Assembly (NCBI RefSeq): GCF_013466605.1
Contig: NZ_CP059162.1
Coordinates: forward strand, 1,674,001 to 1,738,000
Source: Pseudomonas chlororaphis subsp. aurantiaca
GTDB taxonomy: Bacteria; Pseudomonadota; Gammaproteobacteria; Pseudomonadales; Pseudomonadaceae
Direction: 5' to 3'
Length of the DNA: 64,000 nucleotides
The position numbers and the translations under genes were made by a program. Below are positions 8,068 to 19,500 of this stretch, piece after piece. The notes below the pieces were generated by a model. The model worked only from the letters and a program-made list of their open reading frames with translations. It had not been told where the DNA came from and did no database searches. Within the stretch, counting starts at the first letter, position 1. The number at the start of each line of letters is the position of its first letter.

Positions 8068-9423
8068 TTAACGCTCGCGCATCGCCTCGGTCCGCGCCTT
8101 GAGCACCGGCTTGAGCAGGTAGTCGAGCACGCTTTTCTCGCCGGTGATGATGTCCACCGTGGCAACCATGCCGGGGATGATCAGCAGGGGCTTGAGGTCG
8201 CCGCCCAGGTGGTTCTTGTCGGTGCGTACCTGGATCAGGTAGAAGCTGTTGCCCTTGTCGTCGGTGATGGTGTCGGCGCCGATCAGTTCCAGCTTGGCGC
8301 TCAGGCCGCCGTATATGGTGTAGTCGTAGGCGCTGAACTTGACCATGGCTTTTTGCCCGGGATGGAGGAAGGCCACGTCCTGCGGCCGCACCTTGGCCTC
8401 GATCAGCAAGTTATCCTCCAGCGGCACGATTTCCAGCATGTCGCTGCCCGGCTGGACCACGCCGCCGATGGTGTTGACCTTGAGCTGCTTGATCACCCCA
8501 TGCACCGGCGAGGTCACGGTGGTGCGGGTCACCCGGTCGTCGATGGCGATGCTCGAGGCGGTGATCTTCGACAGCTCGGTGCGTTTCTCGTTGAGTTCCT
8601 TGGCCGCATCGGAACGGAAGCCCTGTTCGGACTCGTCGATCTTGCTCCTGATTTCGTTGATCGCCGATTCCGCCCGGGGAATGGCCAGGGTCGTGGCATT
8701 CAGCGAGCCGCGGATTTCCACGGCGCTGCGCTTGAGACGCAGGATCTCCACCGGTGACACCGCGCCGGTACTCACCAGCGGCGCCGACATGTTCATCTCC
8801 TGGTTGAGCAGGGCCAGGCTGGAACTGAACTGCCCCTGTTTCGAGCGGAACTCCGCCAGTTCCTGGGTCTTTTGCCGCAGCTGTTCGCTCAGGGTCCGTT
8901 GTTCGCTGGCCAGGCGGCGCTGGCGCTGTTCATATAGCGAGCGTTCGTCCTCCGCCACCTGCGGCGCCTTGGCCACCACCTCGTCGGACGGCTTGAACGG
9001 CCGGCCCTCGGCTTCGGCGGACAGGCGTTCGACCTGGGCCATCAAGGCATAGCGGTCGGCCTCGCTTTCGCCCTTGTTCGACAAAAAACGCGTGTCGTCC
9101 AGGCGCAGCAGGGTGTCGCCCTTGTTCACCATCTGCCCTTCGCGCACGAAGATCTCGGTGACGATGCCGCCCTCCAGGTTCTGCACCACCTGCACCTTGC
9201 TCGACGGGATGGCCTTGCCTTCGCCGGTGGTCACCTCCTGCAGCACCGCGAATTTGGCCCAGAGCAGGGCACTGATAAGCAGCCCGGTGGTCAGCCAGAC
9301 GACAATGCGCGAGCCGCGGGGCGAGTCCTGCAACGAGGCGCCGGCGGTTTCGGGCATGAACTCGCTTTCCGCGCTTTTGCGCAGGCTGGCGAAGTAGCCG
9401 CGTGATTGCGATGAGGCAGGCAT
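8068..9423 (-). CDS. lapC: Type 1 secretion membrane fusion protein LapC
   Basis: The ATG at 9423 follows AGGAGTCGCTCC and gives 451 aa. An N-terminal cytoplasmic part is followed by one membrane segment (IVVWLTTGLLISALLWAKF, about residues 40-58). Then come the first lipoyl half (NLEGGIVTEIFVREGQMVNKG), a long coiled-coil hairpin, the second half (SPVHGVIKQLKVNTIGGVV) and a beta-barrel end. This is the HlyD/LapC pattern. It bridges the LapB ABC transporter and the LapE outer-membrane channel for export of LapA. It is the last gene of lapEBC. Confidence 0.9.
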   Translation of the reverse strand: MPASSQSRGYFASLRKSAESEFMPETAGASLQDSPRGSRIVVWLTTGLLISALLWAKFAVLQEVTTGEGKAIPSSKVQVVQNLEGGIVTEIFVREGQMVNKGDTLLRLDDTRFLSNKGESEADRYALMAQVERLSAEAEGRPFKPSDEVVAKAPQVAEDERSLYEQRQRRLASEQRTLSEQLRQKTQELAEFRSKQGQFSSSLALLNQEMNMSAPLVSTGAVSPVEILRLKRSAVEIRGSLNATTLAIPRAESAINEIRSKIDESEQGFRSDAAKELNEKRTELSKITASSIAIDDRVTRTTVTSPVHGVIKQLKVNTIGGVVQPGSDMLEIVPLEDNLLIEAKVRPQDVAFLHPGQKAMVKFSAYDYTIYGGLSAKLELIGADTITDDKGNSFYLIQVRTDKNHLGGDLKPLLIIPGMVATVDIITGEKSVLDYLLKPVLKARTEAMRER

Positions 9424-9433
9424 GGAGCGACTC

Positions 9434-11593
9434 CTAGACCGCCGCAGAGCCGACACGGCCCTTGCGCAGTGCATCGATGACCGCTTCTTTCGGCCCGTCG
9501 GCGACGATCCGTCCGTTGTCCAGGACCACCAGCCGGTCCACCAGGCTGAGCATCGAGGTGCGGTGGGTCACCAGCAGCAGGGTCTTGCCCTGTACCCAGG
9601 CGTGCAGGCGCTGGCGCAGGGCGTCTTCGCTGCTGTTGTCCATAGCGCTGGTGGGTTCGTCCAGGAGCATGATCGGCGGGTCCAGCAGCAGCGCCCGGGC
9701 CAGCAGCACCGCCTGGCGCTGGCCGCCGGACAGCAACTGGCCACGCTCGCCCACCGGCCGGTCGAAGCCCTGGGGATGCTGGCGGGCCAGTTCGGTGACC
9801 CCGGTCAGCTCGGCGACCTCGAGCATGCGCGCATCGCTGATGTAGCGGGCGCCGAGGGTCAGGTTGTCGCGCAGGCTGCCGGCCAGCAGCGGCAGGTCGT
9901 GGGCGACATAGCCGATCTGCTGGCGCAGGTCGGCCACGTCGAGCTGGCGCAGGTCGAGGCCGTCCAGCAGCAACTGGCCTTCCTCGGGGGCATAGAAACC
10001 CATGACCAGGCGTCCCAGGGTGCTCTTGCCGGAGCCGCTGCGGCCGATGATGCCGATGCGTTCGCCGGGCTGCATGCTGAAGCTGATGTTGCTCAGGGCC
10101 GCGGCATTCTGCCCCTGATAACGGAAGGTCACCTGATTGAGCGCCAGCGCGCCTTGCAGTTGCGTGCGCTCCAGCGGGCGCTGGCGGGCATCGCGTTCCT
10201 GGGGCAGGGCCATCAGGGCGTCGGTGCTGCGCATGGTCAGTTGCGCCTGCTGGTAGCGGGTGATCAGCCCGGCGATCTGCCCCAGCGGCGCCAGGACGCG
10301 GCTGCCGAGCATGTAGGTGGCCACCAGCGCGCCGACGCTGAGGTTGCCGGCGATGATGCTGTAGACCCCGGCGACTATGGTCGCCATGCCGCAGAACTGC
10401 TGGATGAACAGGGTGCCGTTGGTGGCCAGGGCCGAGAGATTGCGCGCGTGGCTGTCGAGGCGGGTGAGGGCGCCGTGGGTGCTTTCCCAGCGGTGCTGGC
10501 GTTCGCTTTCGGCGCAGCAGGCCTTGAGGGTTTCCAGGCCGCCGAGGGTCTCGATCAGCAGCGCCTGGCGTTCGGCGCCCAGGCTCAGGCTCTTTTGCAC
10601 GGTGTCGCGCAGGCGGGCCTGGATCAGCATGGCGAAGACGATGGTCAGGGGAAACGCCAGCAGCGGAATCACCACCAGCCAGCCGCCGAGCAGGCCGATC
10701 ACCAGCAGCATCAGCACGGCGAAGGGCAGGTCGATCAGGCTGGTCAGGGTCACGGCGGTGAGAAACTCGCGCAGGCCCTGGAAGTCATGGATGCTCTGGG
10801 CGAAGCCGCCGATGGTCGCCGGCTTGGCTTTCATCGCCATGCCGGTGATGCGCTCGAACAGGGTGGCGGAGAGGATCACGTCGGTGCGCTTGCCTGCGCT
10901 GTCCAGCAGATGGGCGCGCACCACCCGCAACACCAGCTCGAAGCCGGTGCCGATCAACAGGCCGATGGCCAGCACCCAGAGGGTCGAGGTGGCCTGGTTG
11001 GGCACCACGCGGTCGTAGGTCTGCATGACGAACAGTGGCACCATCAACCCCAGCAGGTTGATCAACAGGCTGGCGAGGATCGCGTCGCTGTACAGCCAGC
11101 GCGAGAGTTTCAGGGTGTCGCGGAACCAGGCTTCGACCCGTGGCACCAGGGAGTTGCGTAGCTCTTCCAGTTCATGGCGTGGCCGGGCGAACAGCGCCTG
11201 GCCACTGTAGTCGTCGTTCAGCTCCGCCTGGCTGACCCACTGTTCGCCGCCCTCGGCTTCGCTGGGCAGGATCAGCGCCTGGCCGTCATCGCCCCAGCGG
11301 CGCAGGACCGCGCAGCGGCCATGCTTGAGGATCAGCAGCACCGGCAGGTTGAGCTTGGAGATCGCCGACAGCTCGCGGCGCAGCAAGCGAGCCTGCAGGC
11401 TGGCGCGGGCCGCGGCGCGGGGCAGCAGGTCCAGGCTCAGGCGTTGCTGGGCCAGGGGCAGCCCCGCGCTGAGGCTGGCACGGCTGACGGTGCAGTCGTG
11501 CAGTTTGCAGAGGATCAGCAATCCGTCCAACAACGGGTCATCAAAGCTCAGGCGCGGATCGACGCCTGAGCTCCCCGGTTCCATGCTGGTCAC
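9434..11593 (-). CDS. lapB: Type 1 secretion ABC transporter LapB
   Basis: A 719-aa fusion in the usual order: C39-like N-terminal domain without the catalytic Cys motif (about 1-150), six-helix transmembrane domain (about 160-450), and ATPase. The ATPase has Walker A GRSGSGKST, signature LSGGQRQ and Walker B IMLLDEPTSAMD. It powers LapA secretion across both membranes. I chose the GTG at 11593, 8 bases after GGAGG; an in-frame ATG three codons later is further from this site. It follows lapE by 19 bp. Confidence 0.9.
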   Translation of the reverse strand: MTSMEPGSSGVDPRLSFDDPLLDGLLILCKLHDCTVSRASLSAGLPLAQQRLSLDLLPRAAARASLQARLLRRELSAISKLNLPVLLILKHGRCAVLRRWGDDGQALILPSEAEGGEQWVSQAELNDDYSGQALFARPRHELEELRNSLVPRVEAWFRDTLKLSRWLYSDAILASLLINLLGLMVPLFVMQTYDRVVPNQATSTLWVLAIGLLIGTGFELVLRVVRAHLLDSAGKRTDVILSATLFERITGMAMKAKPATIGGFAQSIHDFQGLREFLTAVTLTSLIDLPFAVLMLLVIGLLGGWLVVIPLLAFPLTIVFAMLIQARLRDTVQKSLSLGAERQALLIETLGGLETLKACCAESERQHRWESTHGALTRLDSHARNLSALATNGTLFIQQFCGMATIVAGVYSIIAGNLSVGALVATYMLGSRVLAPLGQIAGLITRYQQAQLTMRSTDALMALPQERDARQRPLERTQLQGALALNQVTFRYQGQNAAALSNISFSMQPGERIGIIGRSGSGKSTLGRLVMGFYAPEEGQLLLDGLDLRQLDVADLRQQIGYVAHDLPLLAGSLRDNLTLGARYISDARMLEVAELTGVTELARQHPQGFDRPVGERGQLLSGGQRQAVLLARALLLDPPIMLLDEPTSAMDNSSEDALRQRLHAWVQGKTLLLVTHRTSMLSLVDRLVVLDNGRIVADGPKEAVIDALRKGRVGSAAV

Positions 11594-11612
11594 ATTGAAG
11601 TCCTCCGAGGAC

Positions 11613-12971
11613 TTAACGCATCTCCGGCAGACGGGCGTCGCTCTTCACTTCGGTCTGGGCGATCGCTTCGGCTGGCACCACGACTTTTTCCTTGTTCAAC
11701 AGCTCGCCCATGTTCGCCAGCACGCGGTACATCGAGAACTCCTCGGTGTAGCGCACTTCGGTGTAGCGGCGGTTGGCGTTGTACAGCTCGTTTTCGCTGT
11801 CCAGCAGGTCGAGCAGGGTGCGCTGGCCGAGACCGAACTGGTCCTGGTAGGCGGCCCGTACGCGGGTGGTGGTTTCAGCGTATTCGCGAGCAGTGGGGGT
11901 CTGCTTCTTGGCGTTGAGCATGGCGTTCCAGGCCAGGGTGATGTTCTCGTTGAGCATGCGCAGCGCGTTGTTGCGGATGTCCATGGCCTGGTTGATCTTG
12001 TGCGCGTCCGATTGCAGGCGGGCCTTGTCGCTGCCGCCGCGGAACAGGTTGTAGTTCATCACCACGCCCACCCGCCATTCATTGTCGTGGCCCTTGTCGC
12101 CCTGCACGTTGTCGTTGGCGCCCACCGCGGCCTCGGCGTCGAAACGTGGGTAGAACGGCGACTTGGCGACCTCGTACTGGCTCTCGGCCGCTTGCACGTC
12201 GGCCTGGGCCGATTTCAGGTAGGGGTTGTTCTCCAGCATGCTCTGCCGGGCATCCGGCAGGCTGGCGGGCATCTCGCCGCGCACCGAAGGCAGGCTTTCC
12301 AGTTCGTCGGGCATACGGCCCACGGCGCTGAAGAAGTTGGCCTCGGCGTCGGCCAGGTCGACCTGTGCGGTGTCATAGTTGTTTTCCGCCAGGGCGCGAC
12401 GGGCCTTGGACTGGTCGAGGTCGGCGGTGCTGCCGACGCCGCGTTCGCTGCGCAGGCCGATCTGGTCGTTGACCCGCAGGTGTGCCTGCAGGTTGTTCTT
12501 GGCCAGGGTCACCAGTTCGCGGCGCTTGAGCACTTCCAGGTACACCTCGATGGTGCGCAGGGCCAGGCTCTCGGCGGTGCCGCGGGTGTAGTAGGCCCGC
12601 GAGTTGGAGACCGACTGGGTACGCCCGACTTCGTTGGCGGTATTGAAGCCGTCGAAGAGCATTTGCCGCAGGCGCAACTCCGACTGGGTATAGGTCAGGG
12701 TCTCGGTGTGATGGTTGCCCAACGCGCGGGTGGTGGTGTTGTCGCTGTAGCCACGGCCATAGGCTGCATTCAGGTCCAGGGATGGATAAAAGCCCCCTTT
12801 GGCGACCTTGACGTCCTCATCAGCCGACAGACGGTTGTTCTGGCTCGCGCGCAGTTCCGGGTGGTTGTCCAGCGTGCTTTGAATCGCCTCCGTCAGAGAC
12901 ATGGCTTGGGCCTGATGAATACAGGCCATGGCTAATAAAATCGCGCTACTGAGGGGGGTAAAAACGCGCAT
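11613..12971 (-). CDS. lapE: TolC-family outer-membrane channel LapE
   Basis: The ATG at 12971 sits 9 bases after GGGAG and gives 452 aa beginning MRVFTPLSSAILLAMACIHQ, a Sec signal peptide ending near AQA. Two TolC-type repeats of long helices follow (MSLTEAIQSTLDNHPELRAS is the typical first repeat; the second starts near ENNPYLKSAQADVQAAES). It forms the outer-membrane duct of the LapEBC secretion system. It is the first gene of the operon, divergent from lapA across a 588-bp intergenic region. Confidence 0.88.
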   Translation of the reverse strand: MRVFTPLSSAILLAMACIHQAQAMSLTEAIQSTLDNHPELRASQNNRLSADEDVKVAKGGFYPSLDLNAAYGRGYSDNTTTRALGNHHTETLTYTQSELRLRQMLFDGFNTANEVGRTQSVSNSRAYYTRGTAESLALRTIEVYLEVLKRRELVTLAKNNLQAHLRVNDQIGLRSERGVGSTADLDQSKARRALAENNYDTAQVDLADAEANFFSAVGRMPDELESLPSVRGEMPASLPDARQSMLENNPYLKSAQADVQAAESQYEVAKSPFYPRFDAEAAVGANDNVQGDKGHDNEWRVGVVMNYNLFRGGSDKARLQSDAHKINQAMDIRNNALRMLNENITLAWNAMLNAKKQTPTAREYAETTTRVRAAYQDQFGLGQRTLLDLLDSENELYNANRRYTEVRYTEEFSMYRVLANMGELLNKEKVVVPAEAIAQTEVKSDARLPEMR

Positions 12972-13559
12972 GAGGTACATCTCCCTGGTCCATGTATGTG
13001 CTTTGCAGTCGCCAAAAAAATGACGAAATTTATAGATCAAACCGTTTCAGGCTTGTAACAACAGAGCTAAGAACATCCTGAGCGGAAGCTAAGAAGAATT
13101 TCTCATAAGGCTTATGCTGAAAAAAACTTATGCACTCTGTGAAATCCAGCACATTGTTCAGTTCGAAAACCCCGTATTTATAGGCTCTAGGGAGCTTTTT
13201 CGGGACTTGAAAAGGTTCAACAAAATTTGCGACATAGGGCGGGAAAGGAGCGGTGAGGAGGGTGCGATACGGATTTTTGAGCGACATTTTTTTGTCGCTT
13301 GCAGTGTTTGAATCCGTGTCGCGACTTTCGCGGGAGGGCTGTCCGGAGCCGGAATGCGCTTGATTGCATTCGGTTTTGCCTTCGGCAGAAACAGCAGGCC
13401 AGCGAGGGACGAGCGAGAGGGACAGGCCGGTGCGCAGGTTCGACTGAGCAGACATCAGCGAGCCTTCAGGCTGGCGTTTCCTGTCGGTGACCCGATAACG
13501 CCATAGCACTTTTCCGTGCAACCAGATGCCGATAGCGGTCGGCAGCGGAGGAAGTGCTC
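12972..13559. promoter_or_regulatory. lapE-lapA divergent intergenic region
   Basis: 588 bp without a convincing gene, visibly less GC-rich than its flanks. It must hold the promoters for lapEBC and lapA. A 7-bp inverted repeat with a T loop (AGCGACA 13280-13286, TGTCGCT 13293-13299) is the clearest structure. A 163-codon minus-strand frame crosses it but has no coding character or ribosome binding site. I cannot place the promoters or regulator sites with confidence. Confidence 0.5.
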
Positions 13560-16500
13560 ATGGCTAGGTTAATCGGCGTCGTCAGTAAGGTAATCGGGCA
13601 GGTGGTAGCGGTCGCGGCGGATGGTAGCCGGCGCGTCCTGGTAGAGGGCGATCGTCTGTTTGCGGGGGATCAACTGGTGACCGGTGCGCAGGGCGCGGTG
13701 GCCGTGCATCTGCAGAACGGCCAGGAACTGACCCTCGGGCGCGACAGCAGCCTGCAATTGACCCCGCAACTGTTGGCGCACCAGGCGCCCCATGTACAGA
13801 CTCCGGAAGCCGTGCCCCCCAGCGAGGCGCAGCTGACCGATGTCGAACAACTGCAGAAAGCCATCGCTGCCGGCGCCGACCCGACGCAAACCGGCGAAGC
13901 CACGGCGGCCGGTCCTGGTGCCACGGGTGGCACCGCCGGTGCCCTGGGTGGCGGGCATACCTTTGTACTGCTCGAAGAAGTCGCGGGCCGGGTCGAGCCG
14001 GTCATTGGTTTCCCCACCGCGGGCTTCAACGGAATCCCCGAATTCGTGCCTGAGCGGATTGCCGCGGTACCGCCAAGCGACGACGACAGCGGTATTGCGC
14101 CGCCGCCCCCACCGAACAACCCGGTTACCCTGGGCGGCCTGTCGGTCGCCAATGGCGAGTTGACCCTCAGCGAAGCCAATCTGCCTCAGGGCTCGGCGAG
14201 CAATCCGGCGGCGCTGGTGCAGAACGGAACCTTCAGTATTTCTGCGCCCGACGGGCTGCTCAACCTCAGTGTGGGCGGGATCGTTGTGGTCAGTAGCGGG
14301 GTGGCCGCGGGCTTTCCGCAGTCGATCACCACTGCCCTGGGCAACACCCTGACCATCACCGGTTTTGATCCTGCCACGGGTACGGTCAGCTACAGCTATA
14401 CCCTGGTCGGCAACGAAATCCATTCCGCCGCCGACGGCGCCAACAACCTGAGCGAGCATTTCACCGTGCTGGCCAGCGACAGCAATGGCGATTCGGCGAG
14501 CAACTCGCTGGATATCAACATCACCGACGATGTGCCCCAGGCGTTCAACGACAGCAATGGCGTCGCCTCGGAAAGCCAGCTGGTACTCACTGGCAATGTC
14601 CTGACCAACGATGTGCAGGGCGCCGACCGGGTGCCCAGCGGACCGATCATCGCCGGTACTTTCAATGGCACCTACGGCATCCTGGTGCTGGCGGCCGACG
14701 GTACCTATACCTACACCCTGCACACAGACGATCCGGCGTTCCTCGCCCTCCAGGGCGGCGGCAGCGGCACCGAGACCTTTACCTACACCCTGACCGATGC
14801 CGACGGCGATACCAGCAGCGCCAACCTGGTGTTGCAGGTGCACAACAACGATGACCCGGTGGTGATTCAAGGCCTCAATGCCGTAGGCGGAGAAGTCACG
14901 GTCTACGAGAAGAACCTGGCGGACGGCAGCAGCCTGGATGCGGGCGCGCTGACCCAGAGCGGCACCTTCACCGTGACCGCGCTGGACGGCATGCAGACCC
15001 TGACCGTGGGCGGGATCAACGTGGTGACGGGCGGGGTGGCCGCGGGCTTCCCGCAATCGCTTACCACCGCCTTGGGCAATACCCTGACCATCACCGGCTA
15101 CAACGCGGCTACCGGCGTGATCAGCTACAGCTACACCCTGGCGGACAATGAGGATCATCCAACCGCCAATGGCGCCAACAGCCTCAGCGAACACTTCAAT
15201 GTGGTGGCGACCGATGCCGATGGCAGCACCGCCAGCGGCTCGCTGGATGTGAACGTGGTGGACGACTTGCCAACGGCAGTCAATGACAGCAATGGCGTCG
15301 CCTCGGAAAGCCAGCTGGTGCTCAGTGGCAATGTGCTGACCAACGACGTGCAGGGCGCCGACCGCGTCCCCAGCGGCCCGGTGACCGCCGGTACCTTCAA
15401 TGGCACCTACGGCACCTTGGTTCTGGCTGCCGATGGCACCTACACCTACACCCTCAATACCGAGGATGCCGACTTCAAGGCACTGCACGGCAATGGCAAC
15501 GGCACCGAGATCTTCGCCTACACCATCACCGACGCCGATGGCGACTCCAGCAGCGCCAACCTGATGCTGAATATCCATAACAACGATGACAGCGTGACCC
15601 TTGATGGCCTGGATAGCAACGGCGGCGAACTGACGGTCTACGAAAGGAATCTGTCAGATGGCAGCAGCCCCAATGCCGCGGTCCTGACTCAGAGCGGCAC
15701 CTTCACCGTCACGGCCCTGGACGGCCTGCAAACCTTGACGGTGGGGGGCATCAGTGTGGTCAGCGGTGGAGTCGCCGCCGGTTTCCCACAATCGATCACC
15801 ACCGACCTGGGCAATATCCTGACCATCACCGGCTACAACGCGGCTACCGGCGTGATCAGCTACAGCTACACCCTGGTGGACAACGAGGACCACCCAACCT
15901 CCAACGGCGCCAACAGCCTCAGCGAACACTTCAATGTGGTCGCCACCGATACCGATGGCAGCACCGCCAGCGGTTCGCTGGATGTGAATGTGGTGGATGA
16001 CCTGCCGACAGCGGTCAATGACAGCAACGGCGTCGCCTCGGAAAGCCAGCTGGTGCTCAGTGGCAATGTGCTGACCAACGACGTGCAGGGCGCCGACCGC
16101 GTCCCCAGCGGCCCGGTGACCGCCGGTACCTTCACCGGCACCTACGGCACCTTGGTTCTGGCTGCCGATGGCACCTACACCTACACCCTCAATACCGAGG
16201 ATGCCGACTTCAAGGCACTGCACGGCAATGGCAACGGCACCGAGACCTTCGTCTACACCATCACCGACGCCGATGGTGACTCCAGCAGCGCCAACCTGGT
16301 GCTGAATATCCATAACAACGATGACTGCGTGACCCTGCACTGCCTGGATATCCCCGGCGGCGAGCTGACGGTCTACGAGAAGCACCTCAGCGATGGTACC
16401 AGCCCCAATGCCCCGGCCTTGACCCAGAGCGGCTTCTTCGCCGTTATCGCACCGGACGGCCTGCAAACCCTGACCGTGGGCGGGATCAATGTGGTGACCG

Positions 16501-19500
16501 GCGGAGTGGCCACGGGCTTCCCGCAATCGATGATGACCGCCTTGGGCAACGTCCTGACCATTACCGGTTACGACGCCAGCACCGGTGTCGTCAGTTACAG
16601 CTACACCTTGCTCGACAATGAAAACCACCCGACGGGGCAGGGGGCCAACAGCATCGCCGAGCATTTCACTGTGTTCGCCAGCGATGGCGACGGCAGCAGT
16701 GCCTCCGGGGTGCTCGATGTGAATATCGTCGATGACCTGCCCACCGCTCATCCCGATGTGGCGATGGCCGATGAAGGCACCACCATCAGCGGTAACGTGC
16801 TGGGTAACGACGTTGGGGGCGCCGATGGGCCGGCAGCCACAGGCGCGGTGGTCGGCGTGCGGGCCGGCAGCGATACCTCGACCCCGGCCATTGGCGGCTT
16901 GAATACCACCATCAACGGCCTGTATGGCACGCTGACCCTGGACGCCTTCGGCAACGCGACTTATCACAGCTATCCGAACTCGGTCACCGCTCACGATTCG
17001 GAAGATGTGTTCGTCTACACCGTGCGTGACGCGGACGGTGATGAAAGCACCACCACCATCACCATCCAGATCTGCGACAACGAATTCAGGGCGGTCAATG
17101 ACGAGGATGTCACTGTCTTCGAAAAAGCCCTGGACCTGAACAAGGACGGCCAGGACCTGGCGGCCGGCACGGTGATCGGCAGTGACCCGGGCAACACCGG
17201 CGAAACCGCCACCGGCACCCTGGTCGGCTCGGTCATCGGCGGCAGTGGGGCGATCACCTACACCCTGGTCGGCAGCGCCACCGGTACTTACGGGCAGATC
17301 CTGCTCAACCCCGACGGCACCTACCGCTACACCCTGACCTCGGCGCCGAAAACCTCGCCGAACGCCAACGACGGCCCCAACGTGCTGAGCGAAAGCTTCA
17401 CCTACAAGGCCACCGACGCGCTGGGCAATACCACCACCAGCACCATCCAGATCAGCATCGTCGACGATGTGCCCAAGGCGGTCGCCAGCGAGCGTGCGGT
17501 CACTGCGCTGGAAGTCGATTCCAACCTGCTGCTGGTGATCGACGTTTCCGGCAGCATGGCCGATCCGTCGGGCGTCCCCGGCCTGTCGCGCCTGGAGCTG
17601 GCCAAGCAGGCGATCAGCACCTTGCTCGACAAGTACGACGACATGGGCGATGTGAAGGTCCAGATCGTCACCTTCAGCAGCAGCGCCACGGACAAGACGC
17701 CGATCTGGGTCGATGTGGCGACGGCCAAGTCGATCATTGCCTCGCTGACCGCGGGCGGCGGCACCAACTACGATGCGGCCGTGGCCGCGGCGAAGCTGGC
17801 GTTTGTCACCAGTGGCCAGATCAGTGGCGCACAGAACGTCGGTTATTTCTTCTCCGACGGCAAGCCCAACGATGGCCAGGAGATCGGCACCGCTGACGAA
17901 ACCGCCTGGAAAGCCTTCCTCGACGCCAACGGCATCAAGAACTATGCAATCGGCCTGGGCAGCGGTGTCAGCAACAGCAACCTCGACCCGCTGGCCTATG
18001 ACGGCAGCACCCACATCGATACCAATGCCGTGGTGGTCACCGACCTGAACCAGCTCGACTCGGTGCTGGCCGGTACGGTACAGGGCACCCCGGTCACCGG
18101 CTCCCTGCTCGGCGAAGGCGGCTCGTTCGGCGCCGATGGCGGTTTCATCAAGACCCTGGTGGTCGATGGCACCACCTACACTTATGACCCCAGCGGCAAT
18201 GGCAACCAGGGCTCGCTGAGTTTCAGCGGCGGGGTCAACCACGGCACCTTCAACACCCTGGACAACAGCCTCAGCATCGCCACCAACAATGGCGGCACGC
18301 TGGTAGTGAAACTCGACACGGGCGACTACACCTACACCTCGCAGAAAATCACCAGCGTGGTGCTGACCGAGACGGTCGGCTTCACCGTCAGCGACAACGA
18401 TGGCGACCTGGCCAGCTCGACCCTGGTGGTCAAGGTCAACCCGAACACGGCGCCGGTGGCGGGCGACGACCACATCATCACCAACATTCTGTCGGGCACT
18501 ATCGTGGTGCCGGCCGATGCCCTGCTGGCCAACGACAGCGACGCCAACGGCGATCCGCTGACGGCCGCGCCGACCAGCTTCAACACCGGCTGGCTGTCCC
18601 CAGGGGCGGACTTTACCGCCGGCAGCCTGCAGACCATCGGCTTCACCGGAGGGTCCAACCAGACCCTGACCGTCGCCCGGGCCTCGTTCAATGCCAATAC
18701 GGCGGCGATGACGGCAGCGGTGGTGATCAGCGGCTTCCTGGGCAGCATCAACAACGGTAATAGCAACGACGAGGATGTGATCAGCGTCAACCTGAAGCAG
18801 GGCGAGACCCTGAACCTGGATCACAACCTGACGGCGGGCCGGGTGGGCATGGAGTACGCCTTCAATGGTGGGGCCTACACCGCGATCGCCGACGGCGGCA
18901 CCTTCACCGCGGGGGCGGATGGCACTTACCAGATCCATATCACCAACCTGACCAACCCCAGCGGCGGCAACGCCAACGGTTCGGAAAACTACCAGCTGAC
19001 CATGACCGTCAACTACGCTGGCGGCCAGGAGTCCACGCCGGATTACCACGGTACCTACACCGCCAGCGACAGCCATGGCGGCAGCGACAGTGCGGCGGTG
19101 AGCATCAGCTATCAGGGCGGCCATACCCTGACCGGTACCGCTGGCGACGATGTGCTGCTGGCCGGCAGCGGCGACAACCTGATCAATGCCGGCGACGGCA
19201 ACGACGTGCTCGTCGCCGGCAGCGGCAACAACACCCTGCACGGCGACGCTGGCAATGACCTGTTGTTCAGCGGGCCGGGCAACGACCTGCTCGACGGCGG
19301 CACGGGCAACGACACCGCCAGCTACGCCCATGCCAGTGCCGGGGTCACGGTCGACCTCTCGCTGCTCGGTGCGCAGAACACCGGTGGCGCCGGGACCGAT
19401 ATCCTGACCGCCATCGAAAACCTGGTGGGCTCCAACTACAACGACAGCCTGACCGGCGACAACAATGCCAACATCATCACCGGCGGCCTGGGCAACGATG

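Noticed and set aside
13030..13521. 163-codon minus-strand frame between lapE and lapA
   Set aside because: No ribosome binding site, low-complexity composition, and it covers the divergent promoter region of two well-defined genes.
14115..16745. Regular repeats in lapA as a possible CRISPR
   Set aside because: Units are 735 bp, in frame and protein-coding; no short repeats with unique spacers occur anywhere in the window.
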